64,000 bases of DNA, from assembly GCF_003336675.1 (NCBI RefSeq), contig NZ_QPII01000012.1, positions 1 through 64,000 on the forward strand, read 5' to 3'. The notes beneath the pieces were generated by a model. The model searched no databases. It was not told the DNA's origin and was given only the letters and a program-made list of their open reading frames with translations. Position 1 is the stretch's first letter. Each line of letters starts with the position of its first letter. Positions 8,240 through 16,228 of this stretch are shown piece after piece. Position numbers and translations under genes: made by a program. This DNA is from Billgrantia montanilacus. Its GTDB lineage: Bacteria; Pseudomonadota; Gammaproteobacteria; Pseudomonadales; Halomonadaceae.

Positions 8240-9100
8240 TCAGGCCAACTGATGTTTCGCTGCACGAGTCGTGTTCAAAAGCAGGCAGGCGATCGTCATG
8301 GGACCCACGCCACCGGGTACCGGTGTAATTGCGCCAGCGATGCGGGCAACCGATTCGAAATCCACGTCACCCACGAGTTTTCTCTTGCCATCGACATCAA
8401 TGGCGTTGATACCGACATCAATTACCGTTGCACCAGGCTTGATCCAGTCAGCGTTGATGAACTCCGCCCGGCCGACCGCCGCCACCACAATATCGGCATT
8501 GAGGCACAGTGCTTCGATGTTCTGCGTTCGTGAATGTGCAATGGTGACAGTACAGTTTGCCTGTAACAGCAGTGCAGCCATCGGCTTTCCCACAATATTA
8601 GAGCGCCCCACCACTACGACATTTTTACCACTCAGGTCCGGATGGACCTGGCTCAGCATGATCATGCATCCTTGTGGCGTGCACGGCACTAGCGATGGCC
8701 GCCCAGAAGCAAGGGCCCCGACGTTTAGTGGGTGAAAGCCATCAACATCCTTAGCTGGATGGATGGAAGCTATCACCTCCTCGTCATTGAGATGTGAAGG
8801 CAGCGGCAACTGCACCAGAATGCCGTGCACCTTAGGGTCATTATTTAGATGATCGATAAGCTTATTCAGGACATCCTGGGTGCATTCGGCGTCAAGCCGG
8901 TGCGCGATAGAACACATCCCCGCTTCTTCCGCCCGTTTTACCTTGTTCCTCACATACACCTGGCTGGCGGGATCCTCACCCACCAGAACCACCGCCAGTG
9001 TCGGCACTATGTCATGTTCCGCCCTGAGTAGCTCGACTTCAGAGGCGACTTCTTGCAAAACCTGGTCCGAGAGCTGTTTTCCGTCAATTAATTGAGCCAT
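8240..9100 (-). CDS. folD: Bifunctional methylenetetrahydrofolate dehydrogenase / methenyltetrahydrofolate cyclohydrolase
   Basis: FolD interconverts 5,10-methylene-, methenyl- and 10-formyl-tetrahydrofolate in the cytoplasm using NADP. The family motifs are present: [13 protein letters not shown] with the catalytic Lys, [25 protein letters not shown], the nucleotide-binding [12 protein letters not shown] and the C-terminal [11 protein letters not shown]. Length (286 residues) is normal. ATG 9100 aligns with the usual MAQ/MAA start and has AGAGGG upstream; ATG 9103 is adjacent. It sits 14 bases behind purU and in line with the DmdA-type gene. That suggests a dedicated copy for oxidising methyl-derived C1 units rather than, or besides, the housekeeping role. 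Confidence 0.95.
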   Translation of the reverse strand: MAQLIDGKQLSDQVLQEVASEVELLRAEHDIVPTLAVVLVGEDPASQVYVRNKVKRAEEAGMCSIAHRLDAECTQDVLNKLIDHLNNDPKVHGILVQLPLPSHLNDEEVIASIHPAKDVDGFHPLNVGALASGRPSLVPCTPQGCMIMLSQVHPDLSGKNVVVVGRSNIVGKPMAALLLQANCTVTIAHSRTQNIEALCLNADIVVAAVGRAEFINADWIKPGATVIDVGINAIDVDGKRKLVGDVDFESVARIAGAITPVPGGVGPMTIACLLLNTTRAAKHQLA

Positions 9101-9114
9101 CATGCCCTCTGCGT

Positions 9115-9990
9115 CTATTTGAAAATAACGGTTTTATTGCCCGAAAGAAACACACGGTTCTCTGTATGCAGTCTAACGGCGCTTGCTAGTGCTTTCGTTT
9201 CGGTATCGCGACCAAGGGCTACAAGTTCATCCGGGTAGTAAGCATGATTAACTGGTAGCACGGACTGTTCGATAATCGGTCCTTCATCCAGGTCTGCGGT
9301 CACGTAGTGCGCAGTAGCACCGATCAGCTTGACGCCACGCTCAAATGCCTGGTGATAAGGTTTGGCACCTTTAAAGCCGGGCAGAAAAGAGTGATGGATG
9401 TTGATGGCCCGGCCTTGCAGCTGCTCACATAGTTTATCAGACAAGACTTGCATATAACGCGCCAGTACCACCAGCTCGGTTTCGGTCTCGTTGATAATGT
9501 TGAGTAGCTCAGCCTCCTTTTCCAGTTTGGTTTCTGCTGTCACTGGCAGGTGAACAAAGCGAAAGCCTTCACGCTCAACTAGCGATTGGAGATCCAGGTG
9601 ATTGGATACTACCGCGGTAATATCGATGTTCAGTTCGCCTTTGTGATAACGGTAAAGTAGATCGACCAGGCAGTGGTCAAACTTGGATACCATGATCAAG
9701 ACTTTGGTCGGGTGGCTGACCTCATGCATCGCCCACTCTATGCCGTGCTTGTCTGCCAAGTCATTAAAGCCAGTGCGGATGTCTTCGAAGAAATAGCTGG
9801 AATCCGGAGAGATATTGAATAACGTCCGCAGGAAGAACTGGCCGCTGATCTTGTCATCGAATTGAGATAGTTCTGCGATATAGCCGCCGCGATCCGTAAT
9901 ATAAGATGCGATCCCAGCAACGATGCCAGGCGCAGTTTTGCAGCTGACAGTGAGAACGTATTGGTTGGAGTAGTCCGTGATTTGTCTCAT
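9115..9990 (-). CDS. purU: Formyltetrahydrofolate deformylase
   Basis: PurU hydrolyses 10-formyl-tetrahydrofolate to formate and tetrahydrofolate. An N-terminal ACT domain (residues about 10-85, [20 protein letters not shown]) precedes the formyltransferase-fold domain. That domain has the active-site [21 protein letters not shown] segment and [19 protein letters not shown], including the catalytic Asn-His-Asp set. Length 291 is typical. Together with FolD just downstream it releases C1 units as formate and regenerates free folate, which suits the methyltransferase gene upstream. Confidence 0.95.
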   Translation of the reverse strand: MRQITDYSNQYVLTVSCKTAPGIVAGIASYITDRGGYIAELSQFDDKISGQFFLRTLFNISPDSSYFFEDIRTGFNDLADKHGIEWAMHEVSHPTKVLIMVSKFDHCLVDLLYRYHKGELNIDITAVVSNHLDLQSLVEREGFRFVHLPVTAETKLEKEAELLNIINETETELVVLARYMQVLSDKLCEQLQGRAINIHHSFLPGFKGAKPYHQAFERGVKLIGATAHYVTADLDEGPIIEQSVLPVNHAYYPDELVALGRDTETKALASAVRLHTENRVFLSGNKTVIFK

Positions 9991-10131
9991 GGCAGAAAGC
10001 CTTTATATATTGATGTTTTTGGTTGTTTCGCTGGCAGCAAGTTGATGTCTTTGGTATTGTTTATTCTGGCGTCAGGGCGAACTGTCTGGCGGGTCGTTCA
10101 CTATTGTTATCAAGGCATGCATTAATTGAAC

Positions 10132-10609
10132 TCACCTTGAGGCGTCCTTATGGTCCTGTGTCAGGTTCGAGGCGTTACGTGCTACACGCAGCCAGGACGA
10201 ACTGCCCTTCCGGCTGTGATCAACGGGCAATTGCACCACATGGATCTTTTCGCCCCCTTTCATCTTCTGACTTCCATCCCAGGCTTCGACCCAGACACAT
10301 CTCATCTCCGGCTTGACCTCACAATGGCCGTTGGCGCGTACCCCCCCCACAAGGACCGTTCCGCAAAGATTTAGGGCAGTTCATAGGGCATGACATTCCG
10401 GTAGAGCTGAGGATGCACTGACCACACATCTTGCAGTCGAACAGCAATCCCTTGCTGATTTTTTCCAGCACGCTGACCGGCATTTCTGCTCGCTGGTAGC
10501 CTATCGACTTCCAAAGCGGCTGCATCTTGACGATTACCGGTTCGAATATTCGGTATAGGCTCTCAAAAAAACTTGCGTGCCGTACGGCCCAAAGACGAAT
10601 GGAATACAT
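10132..10609 (-). pseudogene. MetV-like methylenetetrahydrofolate reductase C-terminal-domain protein, frameshifted
   Basis: Two minus-strand frames together reproduce the intact paralogue at 17949-18431. The first (from 10609) gives YRIFEPVIVKMQPLWKSIGY, FDCKMCGQCILSSTG and CPMNCPK..LRNGPCGG, then goes out of frame. The second continues GVRANGHCEVKPEM, CVWVEAWDGS and the SSSWLRV tail. The break falls exactly in a run of eight Gs (C8 on the plus strand, 10341-10348); seven Gs would restore a single frame of 158 residues. The eight-cysteine motif is that of the small partner of MetF (MTHFR_C family, MetV in acetogens). It could be a real mutation, a phase-variable tract or a sequencing error. 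Confidence 0.8.
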
Positions 10610-10643
10610 GTGTCTCTCCTTTCACGGCAATGTCACTGTGGAG

Positions 10644-10670
10644 CTGATCCCTGATCCCTGATCCCTGATC
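10644..10670. repeat. 7-bp tandem repeat (CTGATCC, 3.9 copies)
   Basis: Four almost complete perfect copies of CTGATCC lie in the gap between the DmdA-type gene and the MetV-like remnant. The length could vary by slippage and alter spacing in the operon mRNA. Confidence 0.85.
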
Positions 10671-10731
10671 ACCATTGGCGTCGTACAGCACTCGAACACA
10701 ATTCCCGAATGCTCGCATAATGAGCTGGTAT

Positions 10732-11901
10732 TCAAGCGGATATGGCGATTTTCTTTTTGGGGTCGAAGAAAGGTTTTTCGACCACAACAGCCTGCACGGG
10801 TCCAGATGCGGTTGGGATTTCCAGTTCAGTCCCGATCGCGGCATGCTCAGTGGCAACCATGGCCAGAGCAATATTCTGCTCAAGACGCGGGGAATAGACC
10901 GCAGACGTCACCTTTCCGACGGTTTCGCCATCTTTGCTAAGCGGCCAGAACCGGGTGTTGGGTCTTTTGAGGGGCGCCATGTCAATACGCAGCCCGACCT
11001 GCTTGCGACTCACGCCATTTTTACGGATGCGCTGCAATGCGGTCTTGCCGATAAACTCCGCCTCCATGTCCGGGTTCACCAAACGGTCCATCCCAAGTTC
11101 GTAAGGGTTGGTGTTGATGTCCGCGTCAGCGTGATAGGAGAGCATCCCACCTTCGATGCGGCGAATCGTAGAGGTATGACCAGGCTTCAGCCCAAAGGGC
11201 GCACCTGCAGCCATGATCTTTTCCCAGAGTTCGTCCCCTCGTGTGCCGTCACGCAGATAAAGTTCATAGCCAAGTTCGCTCGACCAGCCGGTGCGAGAGA
11301 CAATCAGTGGGATGCCATCAAGCTCTATCTCGCGCAACCAGTAATAGCGCAGATCCATGATGCTCTCGCCAAAGAGTTTCTTCATAACCTCGCCCGAGTT
11401 AGGGCCTTGTAATTGCAAAGGAGAAACATCGGGTTCGCGGATGCTGATATCTAGCCCGGAATGAACCGCAACACCTTGCGCCCACAACAGAATGTCGCTG
11501 TCAGCCAGCGAGATCCAGAAGTGATTTTCTGCCAGCCGCAGGAGGATAGGGTCGTTCAGAATACCACCGTCTGCATTGGTGATGAGTATGTATTTACACT
11601 GTCCAACAGCCATTTCCGACAAATCACGCGGGGTTAGACTCTGCATGAATTTCGCCGCATCTGGACCTGTGATTTCTACCTGTCGTTCGCCGGCAACATC
11701 GCAAAGGATAGCCTCATTCACGAGATTCCAGAAATTCTGCTCCGGATCTCCGAAGTCACGCGGAATATACATGTGATTGTATACTGAAAAGCCTTTTGCT
11801 CCCCAGCGGACTGTTGCGTCAAAGTAGGGGGATTTTCGGATCTGCGTTCCGAACCCAAAGTCATCTTCTTTTTCTATGTTAGCTGAAGTAGCATTTGTCA
11901 T
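10732..11901 (-). CDS. dmdA: DmdA-type tetrahydrofolate-dependent demethylase (GcvT/aminomethyltransferase fold)
   Basis: The protein is a single GcvT-fold enzyme of 389 residues that passes a methyl group to tetrahydrofolate. The patterns fit the dimethylsulfoniopropionate demethylase branch: VYNHMYIPRDFG near the N terminus, CDVAGERQVEITGPDA, FMQSLTPRDLS, LNDPILLRLAENHFWISLAD and ERIEG-like RRIEGGMLSYHAD. The start at 11901 has GAAAGG eight bases upstream; the longer frame to 12003 lacks a ribosome site. A MetV-like gene, purU and folD follow on the same strand, all enzymes that handle the resulting methyl-folate. O-demethylases such as LigM share the fold, so another methyl donor (for example an aromatic methoxy compound or a betaine) remains possible. 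Confidence 0.7.
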   Translation of the reverse strand: MTNATSANIEKEDDFGFGTQIRKSPYFDATVRWGAKGFSVYNHMYIPRDFGDPEQNFWNLVNEAILCDVAGERQVEITGPDAAKFMQSLTPRDLSEMAVGQCKYILITNADGGILNDPILLRLAENHFWISLADSDILLWAQGVAVHSGLDISIREPDVSPLQLQGPNSGEVMKKLFGESIMDLRYYWLREIELDGIPLIVSRTGWSSELGYELYLRDGTRGDELWEKIMAAGAPFGLKPGHTSTIRRIEGGMLSYHADADINTNPYELGMDRLVNPDMEAEFIGKTALQRIRKNGVSRKQVGLRIDMAPLKRPNTRFWPLSKDGETVGKVTSAVYSPRLEQNIALAMVATEHAAIGTELEIPTASGPVQAVVVEKPFFDPKKKIAISA

Positions 11902-12048
11902 TGTAATTACCTTTCGTGATGTGAAATTCAAGAGGCTGTTTGAACTGGCTGATACGCACCTCACTATAGACTCACATGGCTCTGTCAAGCGGTCTAAAAT
12001 CACCGTTAATTAAAACTGAACAGGCCAGTTTTTTACGGACCGCAGACC

Positions 12049-12313
12049 GTTTGGTCCGGTTTATCCGAACAAGGCTTCGTCTCTTCCGCGTACGGGATCT
12101 TCGTGCCTGACCTGGTGGCCACCCTCGGCGGCCTGCCGTTGGGCGCCACCGGATGGCTATGGCTCTCGGTGGGTATCGCCGCTTTCGGCGGGGGTCTATC
12201 TCATGACCGGTATCTGACTGTTGCCGGCACGATTGTGGCTGGGGCCGGTACTACCCTTCATGGCGGTATCGCTGGGGCAGGCATTCGACTCGCCTGTCAC
12301 CGATATCTGCGAT
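12049..12313 (+). pseudogene. Remnant of an MFS transporter
   Basis: Frame 1 gives EQGFVSSAYGIFVPDLVATL and then GATGWLWLSVGIAAFGG, matching the APYWLFAPDLAVTLG and HTGWLWFAVGVAGLGG segments of the intact MFS protein at 20636-21958. From about 12194 frame 2 gives VYLMTGI, a TGA stop at 12215 where the homologue has Arg (CGA to TGA), then LLPARLWLGPVLPFMAVSLG, again matching that protein. The loop between the two pieces is deleted. So this is a carrier gene with an internal deletion, a frame change and a nonsense mutation. Its place beside the DmdA-type gene suggests a lost uptake gene for that substrate. Confidence 0.7.
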
Positions 12314-12319
12314 CCCGGT

Positions 12320-12811
12320 TCAATGTCCTGATTCAGCCATCAAGCGGGAAAGTTTGGGGTGAGTCGACTTTATGTCTCTGGTTGCGATGTAGGTCATGTA
12401 GCGTTCGACCCCCAGCTCCGCCGAAAGAAGTTCGTCCATTACGTGCTGAAAGGCGGAAAGGCTGGGCGCGACGACTTTCAAGACGTAATCCATGCCGCCA
12501 CCCGTGGCGATGCATTCGACGATCTCGTCCACCTGGCGGATATAGGCCTCGAAGCGTTCGAAAGCCGATTTTTGATGCCCCTTAAGCGAAACGGTCACGA
12601 TGACTTTCGAGACATCCACGATCCTGTCCAGCGAGATGTCCGCATGATAGCCACGTATCAGGCCCGCTTCCTTCAATCGGTTGAAACGAATCCAGCAGGG
12701 CGTCGGAGAAAGGTTGACCAGCTCTGACAGCCTTGTCTTGCTGAGCTGCCCGTGCTGCTGCACTGCGGACAGAATACGCATGTCCGCAGCATCAATAGTC
12801 ATTTTCCTCAT
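12320..12811 (-). CDS. Lrp/AsnC-family transcription regulator
   Basis: The N-terminal winged helix (MRILSAVQQHGQLSKTRLSE, LVNLSPTPCWIRFNRLKEAG) and the C-terminal ligand-binding AsnC/RAM domain (VIVTVSLKGHQKSAFERFEA, GGGMDYVLKVVAPSL) are both complete in 163 residues. Such proteins form octamers and respond to amino acids or related small molecules. ATG 12811 and ATG 12802 are both usable. It is transcribed toward the DmdA-type operon with a dead transporter between them and may have controlled those genes; that link is inference. Confidence 0.85.
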   Translation of the reverse strand: MRKMTIDAADMRILSAVQQHGQLSKTRLSELVNLSPTPCWIRFNRLKEAGLIRGYHADISLDRIVDVSKVIVTVSLKGHQKSAFERFEAYIRQVDEIVECIATGGGMDYVLKVVAPSLSAFQHVMDELLSAELGVERYMTYIATRDIKSTHPKLSRLMAESGH

Positions 12812-12978
12812 GTATTCTCAGCCTCTTGTGTGATTCCCGAAGGAGGGGCCGTCGTCGTTTCATGTGGATCTGGCCTGAGTGCACAGTTTAGATCGTTGCG
12901 ATGGAATTGGCCTCGTGACGGTCGACACATGGACTGATCGAGATGCTGCGTATTCCTCGCCATGATGAATGAGTCGGG

Positions 12979-14403
12979 TCAATGGCTCATGTTTTCGGCT
13001 GCGTAGCGCCTGCACTTGTCCCGGGCGTCGATCAAGACGTCGCGTAACAGCTCTTCGGCGCTGGGATGGTAGACCGGCATCGACAGGACCTGCTCGGCCG
13101 TCATGCCGTGCGTGATGGCCAGGGCAAGCAGGTGTGCCAGGTGTTCGGCCTTGTACCCAAGCAACTCGGCTCCCAGTATGACGCCGGTTTTCGCGTCCAG
13201 ATAGACTTGGATGCGCCCTTGGACCTTGTTCCAGACCACATGGCGAGGACTGGTAAACGGCAGGTCGCCAATGACGATCTCCTGGCCTTCAAGTTGCCGG
13301 AAGCTCTGGCCGATGGTGGCGATCTGGGGATCGGTGAAGGCCACCATCAACGGTGGTCTGCGCGTTGCAGGCACCGGATTCGGAAAGCTCAATGCATTAT
13401 CGGCGGCGATACGCCCCTCGTCGAAGGCCTCGTGCCACAATGGCAGGTGGTCGGTCACATCGCCGGCGATAAAAATCGGAAGATCCGAGCAGCGCATCGT
13501 CTGCGGATCGAAGGTCACAGCGCCTGATTCGGTGACTTCCACGCCCGTATGCTCCATACCCAACCGGTCAACGTTGGGGGTCCTCCCCGTGGCAACGAGT
13601 ACCCTGTCGAACATCCTGGTGAGCCGCTGTCCATTCGATTGCTCATACTCGATCCAGGCGCCTTCAACGTCCTCCCGGGTACATACCACCCGACCCACGG
13701 GGTAGATATCCAGTTCGGCGCCGAGGAGATCGAGCGCTTGCTGCTGCATGGCCGGATGGGTGAGGGCGTTGATCCTTCCGGAGCGGCCGAAAATTGTCGT
13801 CTCGACGCCCAGTCGATGGAGTGCCTGCCCCAGTTCCAGCGCAATTATTCCCGTACCGATCACGGCTATCGAGCGGGGCAGGTCCTCCAGCTCAAAGACC
13901 GTATCGCTGGTGAGGACGCGGGCCATTACGGGCTCGAACACCTCGCTGATCGCGGGCCTGGAGCCGCAGGCTAGGATGAACTTCTTCGCATTGACCTCGA
14001 CAGACTCACTCACCCGGAGGCGGCCCGGTCCGATAAACCGGGCACGCCCTTCAAGCTTGTGGTGGGCCGGAATCTTGTCGACGTAGCGGAGATTGTTCGC
14101 GACAAATCGATTATCTCGCTCTCGGCGCAACCGTTCGAAGACCTTGCGGCCATCCACACGACCGGTTGCTGTCACCCCGAAAAACTCGCTGGTGTTCAAG
14201 TGGTGTGCACAATCGGCAGCGGTGATCATCAGCTTGCTGGGCATGCAGCCGACTCGTGCACAGGTAGTGCCGTAGGGACCATCCTGAATCATCACCAGGC
14301 TGTCGGTCTTGCGGCTGATCTTCGAGTAGGCGCCCAGCCCGGCGGTGCCGGCGCCGATGATTGCGTATTCAACATTCAAGGTCTTCATGGCAGATTCGCT
14401 CAT
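12979..14403 (-). CDS. Dihydrolipoyl dehydrogenase-like flavoprotein disulfide reductase
   Basis: The protein has the class-I pyridine-nucleotide disulfide oxidoreductase layout: FAD-binding YAIIGAGTAGLGAY, redox-active CARVGCMPSK, NAD(P)-binding VIGTGIIALELG, second FAD motif FIAGDVTD and a C-terminal dimerisation domain with the catalytic His-Glu pair in YHPSAEE. It is about the right length (474 residues). The Cys pair is separated by four residues as in lipoamide dehydrogenase (C-x4-C), though ARVG replaces the usual LNVG. The start 14403 has GAGGCG upstream; ATGs at 14415 and 14388 are alternatives. No 2-oxoacid dehydrogenase genes are near, so it may serve another disulfide substrate. 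Confidence 0.85.
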   Translation of the reverse strand: MSESAMKTLNVEYAIIGAGTAGLGAYSKISRKTDSLVMIQDGPYGTTCARVGCMPSKLMITAADCAHHLNTSEFFGVTATGRVDGRKVFERLRRERDNRFVANNLRYVDKIPAHHKLEGRARFIGPGRLRVSESVEVNAKKFILACGSRPAISEVFEPVMARVLTSDTVFELEDLPRSIAVIGTGIIALELGQALHRLGVETTIFGRSGRINALTHPAMQQQALDLLGAELDIYPVGRVVCTREDVEGAWIEYEQSNGQRLTRMFDRVLVATGRTPNVDRLGMEHTGVEVTESGAVTFDPQTMRCSDLPIFIAGDVTDHLPLWHEAFDEGRIAADNALSFPNPVPATRRPPLMVAFTDPQIATIGQSFRQLEGQEIVIGDLPFTSPRHVVWNKVQGRIQVYLDAKTGVILGAELLGYKAEHLAHLLALAITHGMTAEQVLSMPVYHPSAEELLRDVLIDARDKCRRYAAENMSH

Positions 14404-14789
14404 GCGGCGCCTCATCGTATAAGGTGTTTTTCAAGTCATAACTTGGTGATTGAGGGTTGTCGCGAGGCTGCCGTAGTAATCTTGAATAGCTAGTGCTGTT
14501 TTAAGTGAGATCAATTAAATGTCGTCAGCCCAAAGCAGGCTATCCGGGCTCTTTCGATCGGTAAAGCGATAGATTCTAAGCGTTTAGGTTATTTTTTCTA
14601 ATCCATGTGTGATGGGCTGTCGGTTCGGGACCGGTCTTGGTAGAAGTTTATGGCGAGCCCAGTTCACGCTTTTACAATGTTGCAAGGCATCACGTTAGCC
14701 AAGCTAATCCAACCGGTTAGAAATCGTCGCTTTCCAGGCGTTTCCCGAATCACCTACGATTCGGAGATTCGAAAAAAGGAAGCCTATCC
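14404..14789. other. Divergent promoter region without a gene
   Basis: This gap separates the flavoprotein gene (leftward) from the OsmC gene (rightward). It is A+T-richer than its surroundings, with a TAGGTTATTTTTTCTAATCC stretch near 14585. It most likely holds both promoters; I could not fix either with confidence and see no gene. Confidence 0.4.
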
Positions 14790-15269
14790 ATGTCAGCACA
14801 CCAGTCCGCCATCCGTTGGCAGCGAAACCCTCACGAAGCCGACGTACAAACCTACTCGCGCAACCATCAGGTTACATTGAATGGTGGCCAGCAGGTCAAC
14901 GTTTCCGCGTCGGTTGAATTCAAGGGTGATTCAAGTTGCGCCGACCCGGAGCAGATGCTGGTCAGCGCGGTGTCCAGCTGTCATATGCTGTTTTTCCTGG
15001 CGATAGCCGATTATCAGGGCTATCTGGTCGAATCCTATGAGGACGACCCGGTCGGCCACCTGGAGAGCAATGACAGGAAAGGCATGGAGATCACGCGTAT
15101 CGAGCTGTCGCCCCGAATTGCCTTCGGCGGCGACAAGGTGCCTGACCAGAAGGTGATATCCAGGATCCACGCCAGCGCCCATCGTAGCTGTTTTATCCGT
15201 AACTCGATCACCGCCGAGGTGACAATCAATGATGTTGAAGCAGCCATTTCTGGCGGGAGTCATTTATGA
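14790..15269 (+). CDS. OsmC-family peroxiredoxin-like protein
   Basis: OsmC/Ohr proteins reduce organic hydroperoxides through two conserved cysteines. Both are present: VSAVSSCHMLFFLAI and AHRSCFIRNSI, in 159 residues of the usual fold. AAGGAAG precedes the ATG. The stop codon overlaps the enoyl-CoA hydratase start (ATGA), so the two are translationally coupled. The partner choice suggests a role in protecting or detoxifying intermediates of the acyl-CoA pathway that follows, which is inference. Confidence 0.85.
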   Translation: MSAHQSAIRWQRNPHEADVQTYSRNHQVTLNGGQQVNVSASVEFKGDSSCADPEQMLVSAVSSCHMLFFLAIADYQGYLVESYEDDPVGHLESNDRKGMEITRIELSPRIAFGGDKVPDQKVISRIHASAHRSCFIRNSITAEVTINDVEAAISGGSHL

Positions 15270-16066
15270 ATTACAGCCAAACGTCGGAAAATATTCTGCT
15301 CAGAGAGAATAAAGACGGAGCTGTCTATCTCACCTTGAATCGGCCGGATAAGTTCAACACCCTTTCCGAGGCGATGTTGACCGCGTTGCAGCAGGAATTG
15401 GATGCGATCGCCGTCGATCCTGCCGTTCGCTGTGTGGTGATCGGTGCCAAAGGGAAGGGATTTTGCGCCGGTCACGACCTGCGGGAGATGCGTGCCAATC
15501 CGGATCAATCCTATTACCAGGCGTTGTTTCGTCGCTGCAGTCGAGTGATGCAGAGTATCGTCGCGCTGCCGGTGCCGGTGATCGCCAATGTCCAGGGCAT
15601 GGCCACGGCGGCGGGGTGCCAATTGGTGGCCAGCTGTGACCTGGCCATTGCCGCCCAATCGGCCCGCTTCGCAGTATCGGGCATCAACGTGGGCCTGTTC
15701 TGTTCGACCCCCGCCGTGGCGCTGTCACGCAACATATCCTCCAAGCGGGCGTTCGACATGCTCGTATCAGGCCACTTCATCCATGCGGATACGGCATTGG
15801 AGTGGGGGCTGTTGAGTGGCGTCACCGATGATGCCGATCTGGACACTGCCGTGGCCGACAAGGTGGCACAGATCCTGAGCAAGAGCCCTGCGGCGGTGCG
15901 CTTTGGAAAGTCCATGTTCCACCCCCAGCGTCAGATGGCCCTGGAGGATGCCTACGACTTTGCCGGCGATGTGATGGCCGAAAACATGCTCAGCCCTGAT
16001 GCAGGCGAGGGGATCGATGCCTTTCTGGCCAAGCGCAAACCTGTCTGGGAGCAGCCAGGCCGCTAG
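15266..16066 (+). CDS. Enoyl-CoA hydratase/isomerase family protein
   Basis: The crotonase fold is clear: YLTLNRPDKFNTLSEAM, the first oxyanion-hole segment GKGFCAGHDLREM and the second at MATAAGCQLVASCDLAIAA, followed by SGINVGLFCSTPAVAL. The usual catalytic Glu of hydratases near GINVGL is replaced in this ECHDC3-like branch, so the reaction is uncertain. Length 266 is normal. It overlaps the OsmC gene and precedes an acyl-CoA ligase and MetF. In a DMSP demethylation pathway this position would suit a DmdD-like hydratase, but that is inference. Confidence 0.8.
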   Translation: MNYSQTSENILLRENKDGAVYLTLNRPDKFNTLSEAMLTALQQELDAIAVDPAVRCVVIGAKGKGFCAGHDLREMRANPDQSYYQALFRRCSRVMQSIVALPVPVIANVQGMATAAGCQLVASCDLAIAAQSARFAVSGINVGLFCSTPAVALSRNISSKRAFDMLVSGHFIHADTALEWGLLSGVTDDADLDTAVADKVAQILSKSPAAVRFGKSMFHPQRQMALEDAYDFAGDVMAENMLSPDAGEGIDAFLAKRKPVWEQPGR

Positions 16067-16228
16067 CGCAAACGTCAGGTAGCCGTGATACCGGTCATAC
16101 CGCGGATTCGATGGTGGCGTGGCAGTTGATACGCCTGGTGACAGCTGAACAGCGAATGGCTTGTACCCCGCCGTGCCGGTTGAAGAGCCGGGTCAGGAGC
16201 CCTCCCTTACAAAAACAGGGGTTAAACC

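Noticed and set aside
11945..11990. TTGACA and TATAGT upstream of the DmdA-type gene
   Set aside because: The boxes are only 14 bp apart, too short for a normal sigma70 promoter.
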